From Rhizobiales bacterium YIM 77505 (GTDB lineage Bacteria > Pseudomonadota > Alphaproteobacteria > Rhizobiales > Beijerinckiaceae), in NCBI GenBank assembly GCA_000745135.1, contig JQNH01000001.1, forward strand, positions 1,240,001 through 1,304,000: DNA of 64,000 nucleotides. The letters are read 5' to 3'. Positions within the stretch are counted from its first letter, which is position 1. Each line of letters opens with the position of its first letter. Below the pieces are notes generated by a model. That model saw only the letters and a list, made by a program, of their open reading frames with translations. It searched no databases and was not told where the DNA came from. A program made the position numbers and the translations under genes. Positions 27,642 through 35,667 of this stretch are shown piece after piece.

Positions 27642-29645
27642 ATGTTCGACAGCGTCCTGATCGCCAACCGTGGCGAGATCGCCTGCCGCGTCATCCGCAC
27701 GGCGCGGCGGCTTGGCATGCGCACGATCGCCGTTCACTCGGAAGCCGACGCGAACGCCTTGTTCGTCGCAATGGCCGATGAGGCCCACCTCATCGGGCCG
27801 GCGCCGGCGAGCGAGAGCTACCTTGTCATCGACAGGATTCTCGACGTTGCCCGGCGCACCGGCGCAGCCTGCATCCACCCGGGCTACGGGTTCCTCTCGG
27901 AGCGGGCCGAGTTCGCCGAGGCCTGCGAGGCGGCGGGGATCGTCTTCGTCGGCCCGCCGGCCTCGGCCATTCGCGCCATGGGCCTGAAGGACGCCGCGAA
28001 GGCGCTTGCCGCTCAGGCGGGCGTGCCCGTCGTCCCGGGCTATCACGGCAACCGGCAGGATCCCGACTTCCTGCGGCAGAAGGCCTACGAGATCGGCTAT
28101 CCCGTCCTCATCAAGGCCGTCGCCGGGGGCGGCGGCAAGGGCATGCGGCGGGTCGAGAAGGCAGCCGAATTCGAGGCGGCCCTGGAGAGCGCGCAGCGCG
28201 AGGCGCAGAACGCCTTCGGCGATCCGCGGGTGCTGGTCGAGAAGTACATCCTCTCGCCGCGGCATATCGAGATCCAGGTCTTCGCCGACAAACATGGCAA
28301 TGTCGTGCACCTCTTCGAGCGCGACTGCTCCTTGCAGCGCCGTCATCAGAAGGTGATCGAGGAGGCGCCGGCGCCTGGCATGACCGAGGAGATGCGGGAC
28401 GCCATGGGCAAGGCCGCCGTCGAGGCGGCCCGTGCCGTGGGCTATGTGGGCGCCGGCACGGTCGAGTTCATTGCCGACGGTCGCGAGGGGCTGCGCCCCG
28501 ATCGCTTCTACTTCATGGAGATGAACACCCGCCTGCAGGTGGAGCATCCCGTGACCGAGTCGATCACCGGGCTTGACCTCGTCGAGCTGCAGTTCCGGGT
28601 CGCCGCCGGGGAGCCGCTGACCTTCCGGCAGGACGACATGCGCATCGACGGTCATGCGGTCGAGGCGCGGCTCTACGCCGAGGACCCGGAGAGCGGTTTC
28701 CTTCCCTCGACAGGCAAGCTCTGGGCGCTGCGCTTCCCCGACCAGACGAACGGGCTGCGCATCGACACCGGCGTGCGGGAAGGCGACGAGGTGACCCCCT
28801 TCTACGACCCGATGATCGCCAAGGTCATCGCCCATGGCGCGACGCGCGAGGAGGCGCTGGACCGCCTGAGCGAGGCCCTTGGCGCAACGGTGGTGGCAGG
28901 GCCGCGGACGAACGCGGCCTTCTTGAAGGCGCTCTGCGAGGCCGCGGAGTTCCGCAACGGGGCTTTCGACACCGGTTTCATCGATCGCAACCTTGCTCTC
29001 CTCGGCGCTGTGCCGCAGCCCCTCGACGCGGAGGCTGCGCGCCTCGGCGCCTTCATGCTGCTTCACGACGAATGGCGGCGTCTCGACAGCCTTCAGGCAA
29101 GCCTCACCTTTGATGAAGGGAGGACCTCGCCCTGGGCCGCGCGAGACGGGTTTCAGCTGGGCCCCCCACGCAGGCACGGCCTCCTGGCCCTTGTCGAAGG
29201 CCAGCGCCGCGAGATGGTCGTGACGTGGCAGGGGACTGAGCCGGAGATTGCTTTCGAGGGCGGATCCTCAACGCTTTCGGCCGTGCAGTCGTCGGAGAAC
29301 GGCTGCGAGTTCGCGCGGACGGACGCCGGCGTCATCGTGATCCGCAACGGCCGGCAGACCCGGGTCGAGCCTTACGACCCCTTCGCCGTCGATCTCGAGC
29401 ACATGGACGAGGGCGGTCTCGTCAAGGCACCGATGCACGGCAAGCTCGTCGCCGTCTTCGTGAAGCCGGGCGATAAGGTCGAGAAGGGCCAGCGCCTCGC
29501 CATCGTCGAGGCCATGAAGATGGAACACGCGCTCCTGGCGCCGAACGACGGAGAGGTGACCGAAGTGGCGGCGCAAGCCGGCGCTCAGGTCGCAGAAGGG
29601 GCGAGGCTGATCGTCATCGGGGCCGCGGGGGCGAATGGCGAATAG
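27642..29645 (+). CDS. mccA: Methylcrotonyl-CoA carboxylase, biotin-carrying alpha subunit
   Basis: Biotin carboxylase fused to a biotin carrier, used in leucine breakdown to carboxylate 3-methylcrotonyl-CoA. The 667-residue protein has ILIANRGE-type start (VLIANRGEIACRV), the ATP-grasp loop KAVAGGGGKGMRRV, MEMNTRLQVEHPVTE, and the biotinylated Lys626 in EAMKMEH. Features such as GLKDAAKALAAQAGVPVVPGYHG and RVREGDEVTPFYDPMIAK-like text (TGVREGDEVTPFYDPM) fit MCC better than propionyl- or acetyl-CoA carboxylase. AGGAG at 27631-27635 sets the ATG. The beta subunit and other leucine-catabolic genes are not adjacent. The insertion sequence ends 21 bases upstream, so its native promoter is displaced. 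Confidence 0.88.
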   Translation: MFDSVLIANRGEIACRVIRTARRLGMRTIAVHSEADANALFVAMADEAHLIGPAPASESYLVIDRILDVARRTGAACIHPGYGFLSERAEFAEACEAAGIVFVGPPASAIRAMGLKDAAKALAAQAGVPVVPGYHGNRQDPDFLRQKAYEIGYPVLIKAVAGGGGKGMRRVEKAAEFEAALESAQREAQNAFGDPRVLVEKYILSPRHIEIQVFADKHGNVVHLFERDCSLQRRHQKVIEEAPAPGMTEEMRDAMGKAAVEAARAVGYVGAGTVEFIADGREGLRPDRFYFMEMNTRLQVEHPVTESITGLDLVELQFRVAAGEPLTFRQDDMRIDGHAVEARLYAEDPESGFLPSTGKLWALRFPDQTNGLRIDTGVREGDEVTPFYDPMIAKVIAHGATREEALDRLSEALGATVVAGPRTNAAFLKALCEAAEFRNGAFDTGFIDRNLALLGAVPQPLDAEAARLGAFMLLHDEWRRLDSLQASLTFDEGRTSPWAARDGFQLGPPRRHGLLALVEGQRREMVVTWQGTEPEIAFEGGSSTLSAVQSSENGCEFARTDAGVIVIRNGRQTRVEPYDPFAVDLEHMDEGGLVKAPMHGKLVAVFVKPGDKVEKGQRLAIVEAMKMEHALLAPNDGEVTEVAAQAGAQVAEGARLIVIGAAGANGE

Positions 29646-29696
29646 AGAAACGCGAAAAGACCCGTTTGCGCTCTGCCATTTCCCTTTGTTGCATCC

Positions 29697-30134
29697 ATGC
29701 CCCTCCACCTGATCAAGCTCTGCGTCGGCTGCGACTCGATCCGCGATCTCGAGGAGTGGATCGAGGAGAATGAGGCCCATTTCCGCCGCCTCGGCCGCCC
29801 CTACGAGCAGACGCATACGACGCGCATGGTGCCGAAGCGGACCGCGGACATTCTGGATGGCGGCTCGCTCTATTGGGTGATCAAAGGACAGCTCGCGTGC
29901 CGGCAGCGCATCCTCGCCATCCGTCCCTTCACGGACGGCGATGGCATCGGGCGCTGCCATCTGGTGCTCGAACCGGTGGTCACGCCGGTCGAGCCTCGTC
30001 CCTGCCGCCCTTTCCAGGGCTGGCGCTATCTTCGCGCCGAGGACGCGCCGCGGGATCTGCGTCGGACCGGCGGCGATGTGGCCGCCATGCCTGAGGAACT
30101 GCGTCGCGAACTGGTCGATCTCGGGCTTCTTTGA
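29697..30134 (+). CDS. DUF1489 family protein
   Basis: Conserved alphaproteobacterial protein of unknown function. The 145-residue sequence has the family start MPLHLIKLCVGCDSIRDLEEW, then THTTRMVPKRTADILDGGSLYWVIKGQ and CRQRILAIRPF, ending in FQGWRYLRAEDAPRDL. No signal peptide or membrane segment is visible, so it is probably cytosolic. It starts 51 bases after the carboxylase gene on the same strand. Confidence 0.85.
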   Translation: MPLHLIKLCVGCDSIRDLEEWIEENEAHFRRLGRPYEQTHTTRMVPKRTADILDGGSLYWVIKGQLACRQRILAIRPFTDGDGIGRCHLVLEPVVTPVEPRPCRPFQGWRYLRAEDAPRDLRRTGGDVAAMPEELRRELVDLGLL

Positions 30135-30217
30135 AGCCTCTCATCCGCGTGTGACAACGCACAGCGGTCGAGTCGTCGTGGCGGGATGATGCCTCCATCG
30201 AGGTGATGGAGGTCGCC

Positions 30218-30577
30218 ATGTTGGTCGGCGCGTCAGAAGGACAAGGCTTTCGGTACGAGGTCGTGCAGCGCACCGAGGGCTTTCTCGTCCAGTCGCGTGA
30301 TCTCGATTCCGGCGCGGTCGACCGGGAGGAGAGCAAGATCTTCCGCACCGCGGCCGTGGCCTTCGCCTATGCCGAGATGTCGGCCCGCTTCGACCGTTAC
30401 GCGGCCGCGCGCATGGCCGGAGATGACAGCGCCGAAGAGGCCCTCGCGGAGCTCGAGGCACAGCAGCACCTTTATGCGGAGCTCAGCCGCCGCCTGTGCG
30501 ACGACGGCATGGCCGCCATCGTCCTCGCCGCCTGGGAGGAGGCCGACGACGTGAAGCATCGCCGCCGCTACCACTGA
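30218..30577 (+). CDS. Small protein of unknown family, paralogue A
   Basis: The 119-residue protein has no recognised domain. Its first 66 residues align without gaps to the protein encoded at 31030-31386, with about 40 identities by eye; shared segments include ASEG, RYEV, LVQ-x-RDL and VAFAYA-x-MSA. The second half is acidic and helical and has diverged. A GGAGG at 30208-30212 sits five bases before the ATG at 30218; earlier in-frame starts at 30203 and 30206 lie before or on that site. No signal peptide or membrane segment is visible. Confidence 0.75.
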   Translation: MLVGASEGQGFRYEVVQRTEGFLVQSRDLDSGAVDREESKIFRTAAVAFAYAEMSARFDRYAAARMAGDDSAEEALAELEAQQHLYAELSRRLCDDGMAAIVLAAWEEADDVKHRRRYH

Positions 30578-30645
30578 ACGGTCGGCGAGCGCTGTCCTCC
30601 GCGGCAGCGCCGTGGTAGCACGCTCCGTGGCGTGCGGAGCCAGCG

Positions 30646-30906
30646 ATGAGGTCTCTTCTTTCCCTTGCCGTTGCGGCGTTCGGCCTTCTCACCCCCGGCA
30701 TGGCATCGGCCCGGGATTGCCGGCCGGCCGACGTCCCGCCGGGCGTCCGCCTTCCCGACCGCCCTGGCTGCAGGGCGGCCGCAGCAGCCTCGGGCGAGCG
30801 GCTGCCGGCAAGGCCCGGCCGCACTCCCGGCTTCATCGACCTCGGCAACGGCACTGAGGTGCGCATCAGCGGCCGCGTGCGGGCGGAGGGGACCTATCGC
30901 CGCTGA
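30646..30906 (+). CDS. Small secreted protein with porin-like C-terminal strand
   Basis: The 86-residue protein begins with a clear signal peptide (MRSLLSLAVAAFGLLTPGMASA, cleavage before RDC), leaving about 64 residues with two cysteines (RDC and RPGC). It ends GFIDLGNGTEVRISGRVRAEGTYRR. That end resembles the first strand of rhizobial porins (pattern GF-IPG-T-LRISG-VRAEY), but no barrel follows. GGAG lies six bases before the ATG. Function is unknown; it sits between two paralogous small genes. Confidence 0.65.
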   Translation: MRSLLSLAVAAFGLLTPGMASARDCRPADVPPGVRLPDRPGCRAAAAASGERLPARPGRTPGFIDLGNGTEVRISGRVRAEGTYRR

Positions 30907-31029
30907 GGCGGCTTGGCGGAACCCCGCGGGCGTGCTTCGCATTGCATGTCCAGCAACATGGCAACGGAGCGCTCATCCAAGGCGGCCGTCGGGTCAGGAC
31001 GACCTCGCCAGTTCGCGTGGAGGTCAGCG

Positions 31030-31386
31030 ATGCTTCTTTCGGCTTCCGAAGGCCGTCACTGGCGCTACGAGGTTCTCGAACACGCCGACGGCTATCTCGT
31101 CCAAATGCGCGACCTCGAAAGCGGCGAGGTCGACGAGGAGTTCGCGACGGTGTTCCGGACCATGCCGGTCGCTTTTGCCTATGCGCAGATGTCTGCGGCG
31201 CTCGACCGCCATGCCGCGGCAGCCATGGAGCGGTCGGAGGACGAGGAGAGCGCTCTCGAGCTCGAAGCCTCGGAGCGAAACTTCATCGCGTTGAGCGAGC
31301 GCCTCGGCGACGTCGGCATCAGCGGTGCAGCTCTTCGCACCTGGAACAGGACGCGCGACCTGAAGCCCCGCCTCACGGTTCACTGA
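31030..31386 (+). CDS. Small protein of unknown family, paralogue B
   Basis: The 118-residue protein is the second copy of the gene at 30218-30577; conserved segments are ASEG, RYEV, RDLESG-x-VD, FRT and VAFAYAQMSA. The C-terminal half differs. A GGAGG at 31019-31023, six bases before the ATG, matches the leader of paralogue A (GGAGGTC), so the duplication included the ribosome site. An in-frame start at 30913 would add residues with no counterpart in the paralogue. It overlaps the 3' end of panC by 14 bases, tail to tail. Confidence 0.75.
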   Translation: MLLSASEGRHWRYEVLEHADGYLVQMRDLESGEVDEEFATVFRTMPVAFAYAQMSAALDRHAAAAMERSEDEESALELEASERNFIALSERLGDVGISGAALRTWNRTRDLKPRLTVH

Positions 31387-32239
31387 CGCGCGGCCGCTCG
31401 GCAGCAACATTGTCGATCAGGCGCGTGGCCCCGAGACGTGCCGCAACCAGGATGCGCAGCTTGGTCTGGTCGTCGGCCGGCGGGGCGAGAGTGTCGGCGT
31501 CCCGTGCTTCGAGATAGTCGACCTGGAACCCCGCTTGGCTCAGGCGCCGCTTGCCGCGGCCAAGAGCTCCGGAGAGAGGCGCGCCGGCGCCGATGTCGGC
31601 CGCGCAGTCGGCGAGCGTGCGAAAGATCAGCGCCGCCTGCGCGCGCTCCTCACCGGAGAGGTAGCGGTTGCGCGACGACATGGCGAGGCCGTCCGGCTCC
31701 CGGACCGTGGCTCCGGCCATAATCGAGACGGGCAGGGAGAGATCGTCGACCATCCGCTCAACGACCTTGAGCTGCTGATAGTCCTTCTCACCGAAGGCTG
31801 CGACGTCAGGCATCGCCTGGATGAGGAGCTTGCTGACGACGGTCGCCACGCCCGCGAAATGGCCAGGCCGGAACCGGTCTTCGAGGCCCACGGCGGCAGG
31901 CCCGGCGAGGCTGACGGTGGTCGCGAATCCCGCCGGATACATCTCCTCCACGGACGGGGCGAAGATCAGATCGGCAAGGCCCGAGAGCTTCGCCCGGTCC
32001 TCCCGGAAGGTGCGAGGGTATTTCGACAGGTCCTCGTTCGGCCCGAACTGGGTTGGGTTGACGAAGATCGACACGACGACCCGCTCCGCTCGCCGGCGCC
32101 CGAGACGCACGAGCGAAAGGTGGCCATCATGGAGCGCGCCCATGGTCGGGACGAGGGCGATGCGCTCGCCGGCGGCTCGCCAAGCCGCGACGGCGCGGCG
32201 CAGGGCGCGTACGGTGCGCGCCACGGGAACGGAGGGCAT
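31373..32239 (-). CDS. panC: Pantothenate synthetase
   Basis: ATP-dependent joining of pantoate and beta-alanine to make pantothenate, the precursor of CoA and of the ACP arm. The 288-residue protein has the nucleotide-binding PTMGALHDGHLSLV, SIFVNPTQFGPNEDLSKYPR, AFGEKDYQQLKV, and SSRNRYLS. The start used is the ATG at 32239, which fits family length and has AGGGGA just upstream; an ATG at 32263 would add eight residues. Divergent from the VWA gene, with about 95 bases between. Confidence 0.95.
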   Translation of the reverse strand: MPSVPVARTVRALRRAVAAWRAAGERIALVPTMGALHDGHLSLVRLGRRRAERVVVSIFVNPTQFGPNEDLSKYPRTFREDRAKLSGLADLIFAPSVEEMYPAGFATTVSLAGPAAVGLEDRFRPGHFAGVATVVSKLLIQAMPDVAAFGEKDYQQLKVVERMVDDLSLPVSIMAGATVREPDGLAMSSRNRYLSGEERAQAALIFRTLADCAADIGAGAPLSGALGRGKRRLSQAGFQVDYLEARDADTLAPPADDQTKLRILVAARLGATRLIDNVAAERPRVSEP

Positions 32240-32335
32240 GATTCCCCTGAAGGCTGTAGACATGGGAAGCCTGCGCCGAGGCGGTGCCTCTTTGCAAGAC
32301 TTGCGCGCCGTCCAACATAAGTGATGGGAACCGGC

Positions 32336-33067
32336 ATGCCTGATAAGAAGAACATTGCCAAACCGCAGCCGAGCGAGGTGCCGGCCTCGTCTGCGAGCGC
32401 CGCCATCGACGTCTTCCTCAACAGCGCTCGCGCCGTCGGTCCGAGCGCCACCGCGGAAGGACGCCCCCGCCTCGTCTTCGCCCTCGACGCCACCATGAGC
32501 CGTCAGCCGACCTGGGATCTCGCCTGCCGCGTGCAGGCAGAGATGTTCCAGGTGACGGAAACGGTCGGCGGTCTCGCGGTGCAGCTCGTCTACTTCCGCG
32601 GCTTCAACGAGTGCCGGGCTTCGCGCTGGGTTCTGGCGCCAGGCGCCCTGACGGACCTCATGACGCAGATCGCCTGCCGGGGCGGACAGACGCAGCTCGG
32701 TCGCGTGCTGCGCCATGTGTGCAACGAGGCCCGAAAGGTCGGAGTGAAGGCTCTGGTCTATGTCGGCGACGCCATGGAGGAGCCTGTGGACGAGGTCTGC
32801 GCCGCCGCCGGCGATCTCGGCCTTCTGGGCGTCAGGGCGTTCATGTTCCACGAGGGTGGCGATCCGACGGCTGCGGCGGCCTTCAAGGAAATCGCGCGGC
32901 TGACAGGCGGCGCCTATGTCCGCTTCGACGGCGGCGCACCGCAATCGCTCGCAGGTCTCTTGCGGGCCGTCGCGGTCTACGCCAGCAGCGGCGTGGACGC
33001 TTTGAACCGGCTGGCCCAACAGGACGGGGACGCCCAGAAGTTGCTCACCGCGATGGGCCGGCGATGA
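32336..33067 (+). CDS. VWA-domain-like protein
   Basis: The roughly 243-residue protein has a disordered N-terminus of about 40 residues, then a Rossmann-like von Willebrand A fold: RLVFALDATMSRQPTWD (a DxT-x-S metal-site variant), GGLAVQLVYFRGF, a central GGQTQLGRVLRHV (Thr of the metal site), and VKALVYVGDAMEE. It lacks a signal peptide or membrane segment. Its stop overlaps the start of the membrane J-domain gene by four bases (ATGA), suggesting the two products work together. Starts at 32321 (GTG) and 32324 (ATG) are also in frame. The partner or ligand is unknown. Confidence 0.78.
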   Translation: MPDKKNIAKPQPSEVPASSASAAIDVFLNSARAVGPSATAEGRPRLVFALDATMSRQPTWDLACRVQAEMFQVTETVGGLAVQLVYFRGFNECRASRWVLAPGALTDLMTQIACRGGQTQLGRVLRHVCNEARKVGVKALVYVGDAMEEPVDEVCAAAGDLGLLGVRAFMFHEGGDPTAAAAFKEIARLTGGAYVRFDGGAPQSLAGLLRAVAVYASSGVDALNRLAQQDGDAQKLLTAMGRR

Positions 33068-33777
33068 CGACGCTTCTGCTCGGCCTGGCCGCCGTCGCCC
33101 TCGTGTGGTGGCTCTCGCGCCGTTTCGCGGCGGCGAATCCGGCCATCCTGGCGAAACGGATCAAGCGCCTGGGCGGCCTCGCCGCCTTCGCGACCGCCGC
33201 GTTCCTTGCCGTGCGCGGTCGCTTGGACATGGCCTTCCTCCTTGCCGGCGCTGGCGCTTGGCTCCTCGGCTGGAGCGGCGTCAGCCTTCCACGTTTCGGG
33301 CGCCGTGCGGCGAAGACGCCGGGCGCGGTCTCACGGGTACGCTCGGCCATGATCGAGATGGAGCTCGACCATGACACGGGAGAAATGAGTGGGGTCGTTC
33401 TCGCCGGAGGATTGGCCGGACGTCGCCTGAACGACCTGCCCCCGGAGACGCTCATGAAGCTCTACGAGGAATGCCGGGCCGCCGATCCTGACGGAGTCCG
33501 GCTCCTAGAGGCGTATTTCGACCGCCGGCTTCCCGGCTGGCGTGAACACGCTCAAAGCCACGCTGACACGCGGACGGCTGGCCGTGCGCGCCCGGGCGCG
33601 ATGACGGAAGAGGAGGCCTACCAGATCCTGGGCCTTCAACCCGCGGCGAGTGCGGAAGAGATCCGCAGCGCGCACCGGGCGCTGATGAAGAAACTTCATC
33701 CCGACCAGGGGGGGACGACGTATCTCGCCGCCCGCATCAACGAAGCCAAGGATGTGCTTCTGAACCGACATCGCTGA
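33064..33777 (+). CDS. Membrane-anchored J-domain protein
   Basis: The 237-residue protein has two or three N-terminal membrane segments (MTTLLLGLAAVALVWWLS, LGGLAAFATAAFLAVRG, MAFLLAGAGAWLLGWSG), a soluble middle (MIEMELDHDTGEMSGVVLAG, DLPPETLMKLYEECR), and a C-terminal J domain (residues about 181-235, EEAYQILGLQPAASAEEIRSAH) with the HPD motif at 212-214. The C-terminal J domain on a membrane anchor resembles mitochondrial Pam18/Tim14 and rhizobial DnaJ-like proteins that stimulate DnaK. It overlaps the VWA gene by four bases. Confidence 0.87.
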   Translation: MTTLLLGLAAVALVWWLSRRFAAANPAILAKRIKRLGGLAAFATAAFLAVRGRLDMAFLLAGAGAWLLGWSGVSLPRFGRRAAKTPGAVSRVRSAMIEMELDHDTGEMSGVVLAGGLAGRRLNDLPPETLMKLYEECRAADPDGVRLLEAYFDRRLPGWREHAQSHADTRTAGRARPGAMTEEEAYQILGLQPAASAEEIRSAHRALMKKLHPDQGGTTYLAARINEAKDVLLNRHR

Positions 33778-33844
33778 TACTCCACGCGCGATCCGGTCGA
33801 CGAACCGGTGTCGGAAACGGAAGACGGAGCTGCCGCCCGCAGTC

Positions 33845-35413
33845 CTAGCTGCGGGTGGCGAAGCAGGCGAAGCCCTGCCGTTTCAGGGCGCGGCAGGCCT
33901 CCTGGGCCGAGTCCGGCTCTTGGAAGCCCGAGAAGCGGGCCCGGAAGAGGGTCGTTCCGTCACGGACGACCTTCTCGGTGAAGGGCAGTGCCTTGGCGAG
34001 GGTGCCGCGCGAGCGCTGACGCGCCTCCTCGAGAATCGACTTGGCCTTCTCCTCGTCTTCCGTGGCGCCAAGCTGAATCACCCAGCCGCCGGGCGCGGGA
34101 GAGGTAGCGACCGTGGCGCGGGCCGAGCTCTCGCGGCGAGGGGCGGGGGGAGGCGCCGCAACCTGCGGTTCGAGCTTGGCGATCACGGTCTCGGCGGCGG
34201 GAAGGCGGGCCTCGATCTTTCCTGTCGGGCCGACCGCGGGGGCCGGACTCGTGCTGGCCGCCGGGCGCGGCGTCGGCTCAGCCGGAGCATAGGCTTGCGC
34301 GGCTTGGGGAAGCGGCTGAGGTCCGGTGGACCAGCGCAGGGATGAGCCAGGCGTGGTGGCAGCCGCCGCGGCCGTCACAGGCCGCACTGCGTTCAGGTCG
34401 AGCGGCTGCCGGCCGGGGGTGGTCGTGGTGGCGGCAGTTGTCTCGACCTGCGGCAACGGCTGCGGTCGCGGCGCTTCGGCGACCACGGCGGGGCGCGGCC
34501 GCTCCGCCGCTTCCGCCACGAGCGGCGCCGTGCGCGCGCCGGCGTAGGCGCGAGGCAGGTTGCTGCGGACCAGGGAGGCCATGATCTGGTCCCGGGTCGC
34601 GCCGGAGCGACCGCCGAGCACCGCAGCCACGATGTGGCGGTCTGCCGTCCGGGCCGAGGTCAAGAGATTGAACCCGGAGGCTCGGGTAAACCCGGTCTTG
34701 ATGCCATCGACCCCTTCGACGCGGCCGAGAAGCTTGTTGTGGTTGCGATGGCTGACCCCGGCATAATGAAAGACGCGGGTCTGGAAATAGCTGTAATAGC
34801 GCGGAAACCGGTCCTGAATGGCGCGGCCGAGGATGGTGAGATCGCGCGCGGTCGTGACCTGCTCCGGATCCGGAAGGCCCGACGCGTTGCGATAGACGGT
34901 CCGGGTCATGCCGAGCGCCCGGGCTTTCCGGGTCATCTGCTCGGCGAACGCCTCCTCGCTGCCGGCGAGGTTCTCCGCCACGACCACGGCCACGTCGTTG
35001 GCCGACTTCGTCACGAGGGCCTTGATCGCGTCCTCGACCTGGATCGTCGAGCCCGGGCGCAGACCAAGTTTGGACGGAGCTTGGCTCGCCGCTCGCGCCG
35101 AAACGTGCAAGGGCGTGTCCAGCGAGAGACGGCCGCGTTCGAGCTGCTCGAAAAGCAGGTAGAGGGTCATGACCTTGGTGACCGAGGCAGGATGCCGCAG
35201 CGCGTCCTCGTTTTCCGCGTGCAGCACTCTTCCGGTCTTGGCGTCGACCACCATCGCCGCGTAGGGCGGGCTGTATCCCGGCGCTCTCTGGCGCTTGCGT
35301 CGGGCCGCATCGGCAGGCGACGACAGGGCGAGCAGAAGGCAGGCGGTCACGCCCGCAATCCCAGCCAGCTTGAGAGCACGCCCACCCGAGCCCAGAGCGA
35401 CACTTAACGCCAT
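33845..35413 (-). CDS. D-alanyl-D-alanine carboxypeptidase with C-terminal SPOR domain
   Basis: Penicillin-binding S11 enzyme that trims the terminal D-Ala of peptidoglycan stems. The 522-residue protein has a signal peptide (LAGIAGVTACLLLALSSPADA), then the active-site motifs Ser77-V-T-Lys80, Ser137-A-Asn139 and Lys239-T-G241. A Pro/Ala/Thr-rich linker of about 150 residues leads to a SPOR domain (GGWVIQLGATEDEEKAKSIL to the end), which binds denuded septal glycan and should place the enzyme at the division site. The ATG at 35413 is used; a GTG lies two codons earlier. A CtrA-like site lies about 92 bases upstream. Confidence 0.94.
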   Translation of the reverse strand: MALSVALGSGGRALKLAGIAGVTACLLLALSSPADAARRKRQRAPGYSPPYAAMVVDAKTGRVLHAENEDALRHPASVTKVMTLYLLFEQLERGRLSLDTPLHVSARAASQAPSKLGLRPGSTIQVEDAIKALVTKSANDVAVVVAENLAGSEEAFAEQMTRKARALGMTRTVYRNASGLPDPEQVTTARDLTILGRAIQDRFPRYYSYFQTRVFHYAGVSHRNHNKLLGRVEGVDGIKTGFTRASGFNLLTSARTADRHIVAAVLGGRSGATRDQIMASLVRSNLPRAYAGARTAPLVAEAAERPRPAVVAEAPRPQPLPQVETTAATTTTPGRQPLDLNAVRPVTAAAAATTPGSSLRWSTGPQPLPQAAQAYAPAEPTPRPAASTSPAPAVGPTGKIEARLPAAETVIAKLEPQVAAPPPAPRRESSARATVATSPAPGGWVIQLGATEDEEKAKSILEEARQRSRGTLAKALPFTEKVVRDGTTLFRARFSGFQEPDSAQEACRALKRQGFACFATRS

Positions 35414-35504
35414 GACCACAGTCCCCGATACCCGGCTTTCCGGTTCGCCTGCGGGCCAGGAGGCGTTGCAGGCGCGGTACAGTGGCCGACGGTAGGTAGA
35501 CGCG

Positions 35505-35520
35505 GTTACGGGGGGGTTAA
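35505..35520. promoter_or_regulatory. Possible CtrA-like box upstream of the DD-carboxypeptidase gene
   Basis: On the minus strand TTAA, seven C, then GTAAC: one mismatch to the CtrA consensus TTAA-N7-TTAAC. It lies about 92 bases before the carboxypeptidase start. The homopolymer spacer makes chance matching possible. Confidence 0.35.
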
Positions 35521-35562
35521 TGCCATGGGGAACGCGGCGCTATGTTGCGTCGCACCATTTCC

Positions 35563-35590
35563 TTGACATTTTTTGTGCACTGCACATATT
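35563..35590 (+). promoter_or_regulatory. Sigma70-type phasin promoter
   Basis: Perfect TTGACA at 35563-35568, then 16 bases, then CATATT at 35585-35590 (four of six consensus bases). It lies about 80 bases before the phasin ATG and is the only good promoter match in the gap. Confidence 0.65.
35574..35586. promoter_or_regulatory. Operator-like palindrome TGTGCACTGCACA in the phasin promoter
   Basis: TGTGCA-C-TGCACA is a perfect 13-base palindrome between the -35 and -10. Its core TGC-N3-GCA matches the TGC-rich sites reported for the PHB-responsive repressor PhaR at phasin promoters of other alphaproteobacteria. Its place over the promoter spacer fits repression. Confidence 0.55.
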
Positions 35591-35667
35591 ACCACCTGCG
35601 AGGCGTCAAGGTGCCCGCACGCAACCCGGTTTGGAAAAGGCGGCGCGATCAGGCGCCGGGATGAGAC

